From assembly GCF_040219335.1 (NCBI RefSeq), contig NZ_JAVJSQ010000031.1, forward strand, positions 1 to 64,000: a stretch of DNA of 64,000 nt. Reading direction: 5' to 3'. Below, piece by piece: positions 7,891 through 16,351 of the stretch (position 1 is the stretch's first letter; each line of letters starts with the position of its first letter). Below the pieces are notes generated by a model, which saw only the letters and a list, made by a program, of their open reading frames with translations, had not been told where the DNA came from and made no database searches. Position numbers and translations under genes: made by a program. The stretch comes from Gimesia sp. Its GTDB lineage: Bacteria > Planctomycetota > Planctomycetia > Planctomycetales > Planctomycetaceae.

Positions 7891-9420
7891 ATGAATATGA
7901 GATTTTTTCTTACTTTGCTAGCAGCCGGAGCGTTCTGTTTTTTGAATCCCGACATTTCACTGTCTTGGGCGCGCGGCTTCGGGGGTGGTGGCTTTCACGG
8001 AGGTGGGTCTCGAGGGGGAGGTTTCAGTGGTGGTTCTCGTGGTGGCGGTAGAAGTTTCAGCGGTGGTTTTCAAGGTAGCCGCAGCTCTTTTGGCGGAGGT
8101 TCTCGACAGGGGCAATTCGGAGGGAGTCGTGGTTCTCATGAGAACGAGAGTTCTTTCAGAGGAGGTAATTCACGTGGTGGTGAGAATAGTTTCAGTAGCC
8201 GGGATTCTACTCGCAACTTTAGTTCCGGGGCCAGAGCATATGGAGGCAACTCTGGCGGGAATCAGTTCTCAAACTATGCCAACCGCTTTCATTCTCCCAG
8301 CCAAAGCAGGACAGCTTCCAGTCAAAACAGACCAGATGCCTGGTTTTCAGCAAACCCAGGAAACCAAAGTCGATCGATTCAGCAAAGTAATCCAGCGAAT
8401 CTTAATCGGTTCAATCAACTGCCGATGAATCAGGGTTTGCATCATTTTCCGGGGCTTCCTTCCGATGCAGGGCAACATACTGTTACAAACGCGCATCCCT
8501 ATTTCCAGGATTTCAGTGGGCGTGACACTCTCAATCGGTCGCTGACTCCTGGTGCAAGACCAGAAAACTTGCTTACCGATAATGAAGCGGAAAGAGCCAG
8601 AGCGGATGAACTTGCCAGAGCTCGTGGAAATTCAACTCCTGTCAAAGAGGCCATTGGAGCAGATGGTAGAGACAGGAACGGGGCAATTGCCCGTAGTGCC
8701 GAAAAGGGGTATGCAGCTGGTTTTATGCATGTGCCACCTTCCACCCGGTATTATCATGGAGCGGCGCTACGAGACGGATTTCACAATTATGATCTGTTCA
8801 ATCCCAACTGGTATCGAGCACATCCCGGAACCTGGTCTGTCCCCAGTTGGCCTGCTGGATATGCCTGGAATACCTGCAGCTGGAATTCGATGCTGGCCTG
8901 GTTAACTTTAGTCAATTCGAAACCGGACTATTATGACTATGGAAATACTGTGCAATACCAGAATAACAGCGTCTACGTCAATAATCAGGATATGGGAACT
9001 GCAGAGCAATATACACAACAGGCCAGTCAACTGGCTGCCAGCGGAGCAATGGCCAGTTCCAGCGATCAGCAAAACTGGATGCCATTGGGGGTCTTTGCGC
9101 TATCACAAACCGGTCAAACTACCCAAACGAATTCTGATTTAGTGATGCAGTTGGCCGTAGACCCTCAGGGAATCATCCGAGGAAATCTGAGTAATACGAA
9201 AACCGGCAAATCACAACAGATCCAGGGCGCAGTTGACAAGAAAACGCAACGTGCCGCCTGGACTGTGGGTGATGATCAAAGCAAAGTCTACGACACCGGG
9301 ATTTATAACCTGACCAAAGATGAAGCGCCGCTATTGTTGCATATCGGAAAAGATAAGACACAGCAATGGTTGATGGTGAGGTTGAAGCAAAAAGACAATG
9401 ATACGGCCGGGAAGAACTAA
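7891..9420 (+). CDS. exported glycine/serine/arginine-rich protein
   Basis: About 509 residues. The ATG at 7891 is followed by a signal peptide (MNMRFFLTLLAAGAFCFLN) cut near SWA. Residues about 30-130 are low complexity: repeated GGG, SRGGG, GSRGS blocks. A region rich in Asn, Gln and Ser follows. The central part has tyrosine and tryptophan-rich patches around YNYxxFNPNWYRAHP-like sequence (8780-8930). The last 90 residues form a compact beta-rich domain (VMQLAVDPQGIIRGN onward). Similar glycine-rich exported proteins are common in planctomycetes and are often labelled mu-protocadherin-like or cell-surface; function is unknown. A surface or matrix role is an inference. Alternative frames over the glycine-rich part are compositional shadows. 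Confidence 0.7.
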   Translation: MNMRFFLTLLAAGAFCFLNPDISLSWARGFGGGGFHGGGSRGGGFSGGSRGGGRSFSGGFQGSRSSFGGGSRQGQFGGSRGSHENESSFRGGNSRGGENSFSSRDSTRNFSSGARAYGGNSGGNQFSNYANRFHSPSQSRTASSQNRPDAWFSANPGNQSRSIQQSNPANLNRFNQLPMNQGLHHFPGLPSDAGQHTVTNAHPYFQDFSGRDTLNRSLTPGARPENLLTDNEAERARADELARARGNSTPVKEAIGADGRDRNGAIARSAEKGYAAGFMHVPPSTRYYHGAALRDGFHNYDLFNPNWYRAHPGTWSVPSWPAGYAWNTCSWNSMLAWLTLVNSKPDYYDYGNTVQYQNNSVYVNNQDMGTAEQYTQQASQLAASGAMASSSDQQNWMPLGVFALSQTGQTTQTNSDLVMQLAVDPQGIIRGNLSNTKTGKSQQIQGAVDKKTQRAAWTVGDDQSKVYDTGIYNLTKDEAPLLLHIGKDKTQQWLMVRLKQKDNDTAGKN

Positions 9421-9492
9421 ACTCAGCTGGAAAACGGATTGCTATGATTTAAGTCAGAAAAACGATTGAGTAATTAGTTCTGATAGTGAACT

Positions 9493-10923
9493 CTAAAATC
9501 TCAAATTGGCCCGCAAGCCTGGCAGAACTGAGGTATCATCCGCAGCGTTGGCGTCTTCCAGCACCTGCAGATCGGCGGTCACATGGAACCAGGGGGTCCA
9601 CGCCATGTTGTAGTAGAGTTCCACTCCCTGCACATCGCGGGCCGTTACAATGGAGCTGACCAGCGATTTATAATTCCCGCTCAGTGCATCGTAGAAATAC
9701 CCAATCCCCAATGAGTCCTGTTCGCGACAGCGGAATAATCCATTGGCCTGTAATGCCACATTACCGCTCCAGCTGTACGGATTGGGATTGCCATCGGCGA
9801 GCATCCACTGACTCATCAGCCGGACGTTGCGTTGATCATTACAGCAGTCAGACCACAATTCCTGATCGAGAATATAACTCAGTGTCCACGAACCGGTCTG
9901 CTGTCCGGCGGCAACTACCCCCTGCCCGGGGATCACGGTCCAGCTGGTAGGATCGACTGAGGTGTAAGTCCGGCTGCTCCAGTTCCCCAGCAGCGCATGT
10001 GAACCGGCGTGGCCGCGCCACTCAGTAAAGATCCGCCCGTACCCCAGCACGACGGCCCCTTTATCAAACAGATCATCCAGCCCGGCAGTCGTGGATGAAT
10101 TGGTCGTATCATAAACCAGCAGGGCACTCTGAATCTGTCCTTCATGCAAACCCAGTGCTCCCGCCCCATTAATCGACAGGTTCGTCGTGCGGACAATCGG
10201 CGTCGGGGCAATCAGTGATACGTTCATAAACCCGTTGATTCCCCGACCTGTATTGGGATAGATCATGTTCCACAGGTCGAGCAGGTTATACTTACCTGCT
10301 GTCAACGCGAAGTTCTCACTCAATGCCTGGATGAACATCAGATTGGTAATTGCCGTCTGATGCTGACCGGGCAACGGATAGAGCATACTTCCGTTCGGCA
10401 GACTCAATGCCCCGGCCGAGGCGTTGATGTCATCGCCAAACCGGGTCTCCGCATGCAGAATTGCCGAGAACCCTTTATTCAATCCCAGCTTCTCACCCTG
10501 AAACGTGAAGATATAGTCTCCTTTGCCGCCATACAGAAAATGTCGTCTGCGACCGCCACTGGCAACCCCCTGGTAGAACTGCGTCAACTGAATATCCGCA
10601 ATCACCCCATGCTCTGCCAGCCCGGAACGCGCACCAAACAGATCACCCGTCAGATATTCTCGTGACAAAAGAGACTCGGAACATTCATAGCCACAATCGG
10701 TAGCCCCCACACATTCGTCGCCCAGGCAACCGCCGTCTGTCGATTCGCAGCAAGCCTCCTGCCCCGCAAGATGACTGATCGGCGTCAGCGCAGAATCATT
10801 CAGCAGATCATTGCCCTCCAATGCTGCTTCTGATATCAACAGCGGCGCAGGCTCGTCCGCGCGAACAGAAACACATGCCAGACTGATCGACAGCAGAACC
10901 ACACTGATTACACCGGACTTCAT
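9493..10923 (-). CDS. OprB-type carbohydrate porin 1
   Basis: About 476 residues, outer-membrane beta-barrel of the carbohydrate-selective porin (OprB) family. I chose the ATG at 10923 because AGAAG lies just upstream and a signal peptide follows at once (MKSGVISVVLLSISLACVSVRA). A cysteine-rich linker (QEACCESTDGGCLGDECVG) precedes the barrel, a feature shared with the second porin in this window. The barrel starts near YLTGDLFGARSGLAEHGV and carries QFYQGVASGG, typical of the family, and ends with the aromatic RANLRF, the usual C-terminal signature for outer-membrane assembly. The motif AACCGTTACAA lies 180 nt upstream. Solute specificity cannot be read from sequence. Confidence 0.88.
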   Translation of the reverse strand: MKSGVISVVLLSISLACVSVRADEPAPLLISEAALEGNDLLNDSALTPISHLAGQEACCESTDGGCLGDECVGATDCGYECSESLLSREYLTGDLFGARSGLAEHGVIADIQLTQFYQGVASGGRRRHFLYGGKGDYIFTFQGEKLGLNKGFSAILHAETRFGDDINASAGALSLPNGSMLYPLPGQHQTAITNLMFIQALSENFALTAGKYNLLDLWNMIYPNTGRGINGFMNVSLIAPTPIVRTTNLSINGAGALGLHEGQIQSALLVYDTTNSSTTAGLDDLFDKGAVVLGYGRIFTEWRGHAGSHALLGNWSSRTYTSVDPTSWTVIPGQGVVAAGQQTGSWTLSYILDQELWSDCCNDQRNVRLMSQWMLADGNPNPYSWSGNVALQANGLFRCREQDSLGIGYFYDALSGNYKSLVSSIVTARDVQGVELYYNMAWTPWFHVTADLQVLEDANAADDTSVLPGLRANLRF

Positions 10924-11327
10924 AATTCGCTTCTTCTGAAATGGGCCAGCATGAAAATCGTTTCGCTGAGAAACAGCAGAGAGCCTTGCCCCTCTGTTGT
11001 ACGAAACCGATAACTTCACTTAAATCGACAGAATTAGACCTGAACCAGTGCACCGGAACCTGATTTCACACAGCATTCACAGTCAGTAGTCTGGTTATAT
11101 CGGTTGTAACGGTTATCATCTGGCTGGCGGCAAACCGAAATGTACAGATATAGACACAACAGATAATATTACTACCGTTCCGAACCTGGTTGTGCTTTGA
11201 ATCTGCTTATGTCATCTTGACCGAAACACAAGACTCCAATTCACAATCCATCGGGTTACCTGAAACAGTCCCCCCGTCCTGATCGCGAAACTGAAAACTG
11301 TACTGTTGGAACACTGGGAAAATAACC
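10924..11327. other. 404-nt intergenic region between porin 1 and corA
   Basis: The divergent control region of porin 1 and the CorA-like gene. It contains the AACCGTTACAA motif (11104-11114, minus). No gene, no hairpin with a T-run and no -24/-12 element with correct spacing was found. Confidence 0.5.
11104..11114 (-). promoter_or_regulatory. AACCGTTACAA motif upstream of porin 1
   Basis: The 11-mer reads in the direction of the porin gene that starts at 10923. It contains the near-palindrome TAAC-C-GTTA. Identical copies lie upstream of porin 2 and of the antiporter at 20739-21776, always in gene orientation. Probably a binding site of a shared regulator. Confidence 0.5.
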
Positions 11328-12299
11328 ATGAAAATACGCGTGTTTGGCATCAGCGATAATTCCACACTGCTTCCGTTACCCGAAACCACTCTTTCCGCCT
11401 CCTGGGTAGAAGATGACGTGCATCGCTGGATCGATATCGAGGCCGCGACTCCCCAGGAACTGAATCAACTGCTCACTCCGTTTCATTTGCGACCGGAAGT
11501 GCTGGCAGCCTGTCTCACACCGGAACGTAGCGAACGTTTCATGTCGCAAAAAACAGCCCTCTACATGGAAGTCCCCACGCACCTGGGCTGGGACCAGACG
11601 GAAAAACCTTACGTTTCTTTTCTCTGCCTGCAGTCGACAGTCATCACAATCCATCGAGATAAACTGCATACAATTGAGGACGTCATTCGGGACCTGGATG
11701 GCGATGTCCCCCTCTACTCCAATAACTCTTCGGCTCTGCTCTACTATCTGCTGGTCGAAATCGGGAAACAGACTGTGAACGCGGCCCTGCGGGTCCGCGC
11801 AGAATCAGAACAGCTGGATCAGGCCTGCCATGAAAATCCGGATGCCCTCGATCCCCAAAAAATTGCCGTGCTCCGCCGAAAGATCAGTCATTACGCTGCA
11901 GTCCACGATGACCACGCTTATTGTGCAGGCGTCCTGCAAACCGTCGAATCGGCTGCCTTTCGCTTCAGTGAGCAGTCCCGGTTCTTCGGCGATACGTTGC
12001 AGCTCTCGGGACTTGCCGGACAGATCATCGCCGGCACAGCCGACCGGGTGAACAGCCTGCAGCGGGATTATGACGCCCTCGTGCAGAGCCGCGTCGAAAG
12101 CCGACTGCAGTTCCTGACGATCCTTTCTGCAGTTTTTCTTCCCCTGACATTAATCTCCGGACTCTACGGCATGAATTTCAACGATCTGCCGGGGATGGGA
12201 ATCAAATCCGGATACCTGATCGTCATCGGAATCATGCTGGCAACGGCTTTCATCACAGCCGGTTACTTCTATCTCCGTGGCTGGTTTGACAAAAGCTGA
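11328..12299 (+). CDS. CorA-family divalent cation channel
   Basis: 323 residues. The family forms pentameric inner-membrane channels that carry Mg2+, Co2+ or Zn2+. The N-terminal 260 residues are the cytosolic alpha/beta funnel, with the long helix near the end ([21 protein letters not shown]). Two membrane segments follow ([20 protein letters not shown], then [20 protein letters not shown]). The selectivity signature YGMNF sits between them, Gly281-Met282-Asn283, intact. The length and tail (ending RGWFDKS) fit the CorA/ZntB group; I cannot tell Mg2+ from Zn2+ transport. The start has GGGAAAA upstream. It faces porin 1 across 404 nt and is followed by sbtA on the same strand. Confidence 0.9.
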   Translation: MKIRVFGISDNSTLLPLPETTLSASWVEDDVHRWIDIEAATPQELNQLLTPFHLRPEVLAACLTPERSERFMSQKTALYMEVPTHLGWDQTEKPYVSFLCLQSTVITIHRDKLHTIEDVIRDLDGDVPLYSNNSSALLYYLLVEIGKQTVNAALRVRAESEQLDQACHENPDALDPQKIAVLRRKISHYAAVHDDHAYCAGVLQTVESAAFRFSEQSRFFGDTLQLSGLAGQIIAGTADRVNSLQRDYDALVQSRVESRLQFLTILSAVFLPLTLISGLYGMNFNDLPGMGIKSGYLIVIGIMLATAFITAGYFYLRGWFDKS

Positions 12300-12327
12300 T
12301 CACATCACTTCCCCCCGCCCCTTACAC

Positions 12328-12368
12328 GCAAGATGCTGCACGCACCCTGCAAGTCTTTGCACGCCCTT
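12328..12368 (+). repeat. imperfect tandem 20-mer, possible activator site upstream of sbtA
   Basis: Two adjacent imperfect copies of a GCAAGxTxxTGCACGCxC unit lie at 12328-12348 and 12349-12368. They sit about 145-180 nt before the candidate -24/-12 element at 12494, the distance usual for an enhancer of a sigma-54 activator. The repeat is seen; the role is inferred. Confidence 0.35.
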
Positions 12369-12493
12369 GCTGCAAAATCTGGTTCACTCCTCTCCCTTGC
12401 GAAAAATTATTTCAGATAACTGGATCTGTATCTCAGGCAGAAAACCGGCCAAAACCCTCTCTCTACGTGCCAGCCCCGATTATTTTTCCTCTG

Positions 12494-12509
12494 CGGCACA
12501 CTGCTTGCA
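12494..12509 (+). promoter_or_regulatory. candidate sigma-54 promoter of sbtA-sbtB
   Basis: CGGCACACTGCTTGCA has GG and GC at the obligatory 12-nt step, plus GGCAC and TTGCA. The only clear departure is C for T before GG. It lies 104 nt upstream of the sbtA start, leaving a leader of about 90 nt. Confidence 0.4.
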
Positions 12510-12529
12510 TCTCCCCCAGTCATACTCGC

Positions 12530-12549
12530 CACGTTGGTCAGTCAACGTG
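12530..12549. promoter_or_regulatory. perfect inverted repeat CACGTTG-N6-CAACGTG before sbtA
   Basis: Seven-base arms at 12530-12536 and 12543-12549 with a 6-nt spacer, 63 nt upstream of the sbtA start. It may be an operator or a small leader hairpin. No T-run follows, so it is not a terminator. Confidence 0.4.
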
Positions 12550-12612
12550 CAAATAAATGCGCCCCCCAGCGGCACTGACGCCGACCAAACCCGCCCCCCA
12601 AGGAACACAACC

Positions 12613-13866
12613 ATGTTAGAGGCCTTTCTGGACAATTTCCTGCATAACCTCTTTAAACCGCTGCTGCTTTTCTTTTACATGGGCTTTCTGATTCCTATCC
12701 TCAAAGTTCCCTTTGAGTTTCCCAAAGCCGTCTATCAGGGTCTGACCCTCTACCTGCTGATTGCCATTGGCTGGCACGGCGGTGAAGAACTGGCGTCCCT
12801 CTCGATCTCCGAATTCGGGCAGGCACTCGGATTCATGGTCATCGGCTTTTTCGCAAATCTCATGATCGGGATTTTCGCCTATATCCTCCTGCAAAAAACC
12901 ACCAAGCTGCGTCAGATCGACGCCGCCACCGTGGCCGGTTTCTACGGATCCGACTCAGCCGGTACCTTCGTAACCTGCCTGGGTGTCATCACTGCAGCAC
13001 AAATCGCTTACGCGGCTTACATGCCTGTGATGCTGGCGGTCATGGAAATTCCCGGTTGTCTGGTCGCCCTCTATCTCGTCTCGCGTCTGCGACAGAAAGG
13101 GATGGATGCTCACGGAAACATGCCTCATGAAGCAGACTATCAGCCTCCGCATTCCGCACCGGTCCTGGAAGGTACCGACGGAGAAGAAGTCTCTGTCAGT
13201 AGCGAAGGTGCATCGGTCGGCCACCAGTCTACCGGAACGACTCACACTCAGACCGCCGTCGCCGCGAAAACGGCAGCCCGTCGCGAACTGGCTGCTCAAC
13301 TGGACGTGGAAGTCGCAGAACAGAAAAAACCGATCTTCAGCAAAGAACTCCTGCACGAAGTCTTCCTGAACCCGGGACTCTACCTCCTGTTCGGTGGGAT
13401 TATCATCGGCTTCCTCGGACGCCTGCAGGGCAAAGCAGTCACCAGCCTGGATGACACCCTGTTTGTGAATATCTTCCACGGAATGCTCTGTCTCTTCCTG
13501 CTGGAAATGGGCATCACAGCCTGTCGTCGCCTGAAAGACCTCAAAACAGCCGGCTGGCGGTTCATCATGTTTGCACTGCTCTGCCCCAACCTGTTTGCTT
13601 TGTTCGGCATTCTCGTGGCTCACGGCTACAGCATGGCCCTGGGACAGCCCTTTGATCTGGGAACCTACGCTCTGTTCTCAGTCCTGTGTGCCGCTGCCTC
13701 GTACATCGCAGTACCCGCGGTCCAGAGACTGGCCATCCCTGAAGCCAGCCCGACGCTACCCCTGGCAGCTTCGCTTGGTCTGACCTTCACTTACAACGTG
13801 ACGATCGGAATCCCGGTTTATATGCTCATCGCCGAGCTGGTCATGAAAACCTTACCCGTAGCATAA
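12613..13866 (+). CDS. sbtA: SbtA-type sodium-dependent bicarbonate transporter
   Basis: 417 residues. SbtA proteins are inner-membrane Na+/HCO3- symporters first known from cyanobacteria and present in many heterotrophs. I chose the ATG at 12613 because AAGGAA precedes it and the protein then begins as the family does (MLEAFLDNFLHNLFKPLLLFF). About ten membrane segments are arranged in two inverted halves, with AATVAGFYGSDSAGTF in the first and AAASYIAVPAVQRL in the second half. A hydrophilic loop of about 85 residues, rich in His, Thr, Ala and Glu, joins the halves. In characterised SbtA a cytosolic loop of this kind contacts SbtB. The next gene, 76 nt downstream, is that partner. Confidence 0.9.
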   Translation: MLEAFLDNFLHNLFKPLLLFFYMGFLIPILKVPFEFPKAVYQGLTLYLLIAIGWHGGEELASLSISEFGQALGFMVIGFFANLMIGIFAYILLQKTTKLRQIDAATVAGFYGSDSAGTFVTCLGVITAAQIAYAAYMPVMLAVMEIPGCLVALYLVSRLRQKGMDAHGNMPHEADYQPPHSAPVLEGTDGEEVSVSSEGASVGHQSTGTTHTQTAVAAKTAARRELAAQLDVEVAEQKKPIFSKELLHEVFLNPGLYLLFGGIIIGFLGRLQGKAVTSLDDTLFVNIFHGMLCLFLLEMGITACRRLKDLKTAGWRFIMFALLCPNLFALFGILVAHGYSMALGQPFDLGTYALFSVLCAAASYIAVPAVQRLAIPEASPTLPLAASLGLTFTYNVTIGIPVYMLIAELVMKTLPVA

Positions 13867-13942
13867 CCAACTTTACCCCACTGATTAAATCACCGTTGAA
13901 ACCAGAGAAAGTATCGAGCCCAGTCTCACAGGAAACCACGAC

Positions 13943-14254
13943 ATGGCTACCACCACCGAATTAACCAAAGTCATTGTCATCACCGAAACCCATTTCGAAC
14001 AGGAACTCTTAAACGCGTTCCGCGAACTGGGAATCAAAGGCTTTACCTGTATGAACTGCTGGGGACAGGGTCACCACCAGGTCTACGACGAGCCCTTTAT
14101 CGGACACTCCCAGACCCGCATTGAAATTATCACCACTGAAGAGATCGCCGAATCGATCGTCGATTACTGTCGGCAGCCTCGCTTCGAATCCCATGCGATT
14201 TCCGCCTACCTGGAATCCGTGCGTGTCCGAGACCCTAACAAATTCATCGCCTGA
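13943..14254 (+). CDS. sbtB: SbtB-like PII-family regulator
   Basis: 103 residues, a single PII-like ferredoxin-fold domain. Phrases such as KVIVITETHFEQELLNAFRE, GIKGFTCMNCWGQGHH and RIEIITTEEIAESIVDYC match the PII-like SbtB/DUF3240-like pattern: beta strand, helix, flexible T-loop, second beta-alpha-beta. SbtB trimers bind adenine nucleotides (cAMP, c-di-AMP, AMP, ADP, ATP) and gate SbtA. Position directly after sbtA supports the call. The C-terminus (RVRDPNKFIA) lacks the CGPxGC redox loop found in some cyanobacterial SbtB proteins, so thiol control of the tail is not expected. AGGAAA precedes the ATG. The nucleotide it binds cannot be told from sequence. Confidence 0.85.
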   Translation: MATTTELTKVIVITETHFEQELLNAFRELGIKGFTCMNCWGQGHHQVYDEPFIGHSQTRIEIITTEEIAESIVDYCRQPRFESHAISAYLESVRVRDPNKFIA

Positions 14255-14581
14255 AACGGGTAAACCAACCCTTTCGCGACGGCAGATTTCGTAGTTTGCC
14301 AGTCACCTTCATGTGCTTACTTTGGCGGGTAGCTAGCATGACAGGTGACTGGCGACTACGAATTTTAAATATCTTACCCCCCACTCCAGCCGCAGATCAC
14401 CCATCCTGGAGAACGGCACCCTTCCTCAAAACCCGTGCTGGACAGACACACTATCACATGTTAGCATATTGATGCGTTCAGTCTGCGCGCCACGGCCACG
14501 TCTCAGTTCACGCGTCCCTGGTTCGCTGCAATCACATTCCAGGCCAGCAACAGGCCTGAAGTTCAGAGTGAGGAACGGGTT
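14255..14581. other. 327-nt intergenic region with a long imperfect palindrome
   Basis: The stretch between sbtB and a DUF1501 gene has no gene. Its main content is the 75-nt palindrome listed separately. GAGGAA just before 14582 is the ribosome binding site of the next gene. Confidence 0.6.
14288..14362. repeat. 75-nt imperfect palindrome, REP- or MITE-like
   Basis: The outer arms (14288-14308 and 14343-14362) pair over about 20 bases with one bulge: TTCGTAGTTTGCCAGTCACC against GGTGACTGGCGACTACGAA. Inner bases (CATGxxCTxxC against GxAGCxxxCATG) extend the pairing, with TTTGGCG as loop. No T-run follows. It could be a repetitive extragenic palindrome, a small non-autonomous element, or a structured transcript end after sbtB. 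Confidence 0.5.
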
Positions 14582-15985
14582 ATGCAACGGCGTCAATTTC
14601 TGGTCGCGTCCGGTCTCGGCTTTGCCGGGATGACATTCGGCTCTCCCACCCCCGCCGTTTCCGCTGCTCCGGCTCCCACAACCCCAGGCAGAAAACCCGC
14701 TAAATCAACGATTCTGTTCTTCCTGTGTGGTGGTGCATCGCATATGGATATGTGGGATATGAAGCCGGAAGCCCCCCTGGATTACCGAGGCCCGTTTCAA
14801 CCGATCCAGACTTCCGCACCGGGAGTCCACCTCTCCGAACACCTGCCCCTGCTCGCCAAACAGGCGCATCATCTGGCACTGGTCAATTCGGTCGGAGGCA
14901 CCGTCAACACCAACGATCACCACGCCGGATATTACTACAACCTCACCGGACATATTCCCGATCAGACCTTCGTCACCAAAGGGAACAACCGCACGCCCCA
15001 GCCGGACGACTGGCCTTACATGGGTTCCGTGGTCGCCTCCCGGCGCCCCGCGCATCCGAATCTGCCCAACGCCATCTCGCTGCCGCACATGCCCAGCCGC
15101 GCCCCGTATACCCGCCCCGGTCAGTTCGCTGCCCGCCTGGGCGTCGAACACGATCCGATGTATATCCAGGGCACACGTGAAGAACCTCTGAAGCTCCGCG
15201 GTCCCGCACTCTCGCTGGAAGGCGGCATCACCGCAGACCGGCTCACCGATCGCATTTCCCTGCTCGAACAGCTCGATTCCGCCCGGCGGCAGTTCGACGA
15301 CTTCGCCAGCATCTCCACGATGAATCAGCACCAGGAACGCGCCCTGTCGCTGTTGATGTCTGCCCAGTCCACCTCCGCCTTTGATGTGCAGCAGGAAAAA
15401 CCGGCCACACTCGAACGCTACGGCAAAACCATCAACGGCATGAGCCTGCTCGTTGCCCGTCGTCTGGTGGAAGTCGGTGTCCCCTTCATTACCGTCTTCT
15501 GGAAAGGCGATCTCAGAGCCCTCGGCAAGAAGTGTAAGAGCGCCGGCAGCTGGGATACCCACGGCAACAATTTCCAGTGCCTCAAAGAAGACCTGCTGCC
15601 CGAATTCGATCGTGCCTACTCCGCACTCATCGAAGACCTCGCCGAGCGGGGACTCATCGATGACACGCTGGTCCTCGTCACCAGTGAAATGGGTCGCAAA
15701 CCAAAAATCGGCGATCCCCGTTCCGGCGGCAAATCGGGCGCGGGCCGTGATCACTGGACGCACTGTCTGACTGATGTCCTCGCGGGCGGCGGTATTCAGG
15801 GGGGACAGACCTTTGGTGCCAGCGACAAGCATGGAGAATATCCCAAAGACAAACCGGTCACCCCCGCCGACATCACACATACGGTCTACCACGCGATGGG
15901 CATTCACGACCTGACCGCGTACGACAAACTCGGCCGACTCTACTTCCTGCTCGACAAATCCAGACCGATCACCGAACTCTTCTGA
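14582..15985 (+). CDS. Tat-exported DUF1501 protein 2
   Basis: 467 residues. The start is certain: GAGGAA lies upstream and the twin-arginine signal follows at once (MQRRQFLVASGLGFAG). The body carries FFLCGGASHMDMWDMKPEAP, then GTVNTNDHHAGYYYNLTGH, GSWDTHGNNF and VTSEMGRKP, and closes with GRDHWTHCLTDVLAGGG. These are the metal-site and fold hallmarks of DUF1501 in the alkaline-phosphatase superfamily. Compared with the protein at 1901-3247 it has WDTHGNN where the other has FDYHSDNFG, so they belong to different subgroups. It stands alone, without the DUF1553 partner usual in planctomycetes. Role unknown; periplasmic or surface hydrolase is an inference. Confidence 0.88.
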   Translation: MQRRQFLVASGLGFAGMTFGSPTPAVSAAPAPTTPGRKPAKSTILFFLCGGASHMDMWDMKPEAPLDYRGPFQPIQTSAPGVHLSEHLPLLAKQAHHLALVNSVGGTVNTNDHHAGYYYNLTGHIPDQTFVTKGNNRTPQPDDWPYMGSVVASRRPAHPNLPNAISLPHMPSRAPYTRPGQFAARLGVEHDPMYIQGTREEPLKLRGPALSLEGGITADRLTDRISLLEQLDSARRQFDDFASISTMNQHQERALSLLMSAQSTSAFDVQQEKPATLERYGKTINGMSLLVARRLVEVGVPFITVFWKGDLRALGKKCKSAGSWDTHGNNFQCLKEDLLPEFDRAYSALIEDLAERGLIDDTLVLVTSEMGRKPKIGDPRSGGKSGAGRDHWTHCLTDVLAGGGIQGGQTFGASDKHGEYPKDKPVTPADITHTVYHAMGIHDLTAYDKLGRLYFLLDKSRPITELF

Positions 15986-16351
15986 GTTCGCCCCGGGATC
16001 TGCAGGTTCATACACCTCTTTGCATTCCCGGGCCGTTCTGCTAAATTCCAGCCAGACAGTCAATTAGCGACTGTCCAGCGGCACGCAGATCACCTGCCCG
16101 CTGCGATTATGGATTACCTTATCAAATTCTCCCCCTGCAAATGCAGGCCTGTCCAGTGAATTGATTTTTGCCCAAATCTGACCGCAAAATCAGAGATAGA
16201 TGGGAACAGGATTCGCATTGTGACTATCATCAGTGTGTAACTGGTGCCGAAACACCTGTTCTACAGCAGGGGAGCATTATTCCTGCGCACATTCTGCAAA
16301 TTTAACAGGCACGCCTGCCTCTGCCTGAATGGAAAAGAGTTAATAGAGTCT
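15986..16351. other. 366-nt intergenic region
   Basis: No gene seen. CCTGCA-AA-TGCAGG at 16134-16147 is a small perfect inverted repeat. A GG/GC pair at 16202-16217 has sigma-54 spacing but poor flanks (rejected). An in-frame GTG at 16244 upstream of the next gene is judged not to be its start. Confidence 0.5.

Larger units (their letters stand above)
12300..12612. other. 313-nt intergenic region between corA and sbtA
   Basis: Contains the tandem 20-mer, the candidate -24/-12 element and the inverted repeat listed separately. The in-frame open sequence from 12277 upstream of the sbtA start has proline/serine-rich content with no domain, so I treat it as leader. Confidence 0.5.

Noticed and set aside
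7863-8428. overlapping frames across the glycine-rich gene
   Set aside because: Repetitive GGN codons open other frames; the signal peptide and C-terminal beta domain belong only to the frame at 7891-9420.
12357-12371. TTTGCACGCCCTTGC as a sigma-54 promoter
   Set aside because: It lacks the GG and the spacing is one base short; it is part of the tandem 20-mer.
14705-16063. long open frame on the minus strand opposite the DUF1501 gene
   Set aside because: It is the mirror of a GC-rich coding region, with no domain, no signal and no binding site, and its amino-acid pattern is compositional. The plus-strand gene has clear family motifs.
16202-16217. sigma-54-like element before the GH63-like gene
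   Set aside because: GG-to-GC spacing is right but the conserved T before GG and TT before GC are missing; it is also 135 nt from the start.
16244-16351. GTG start adding 36 residues to the GH63-like enzyme
   Set aside because: The added residues are basic and not family-like; the protein begins in family style at the ATG at 16352.
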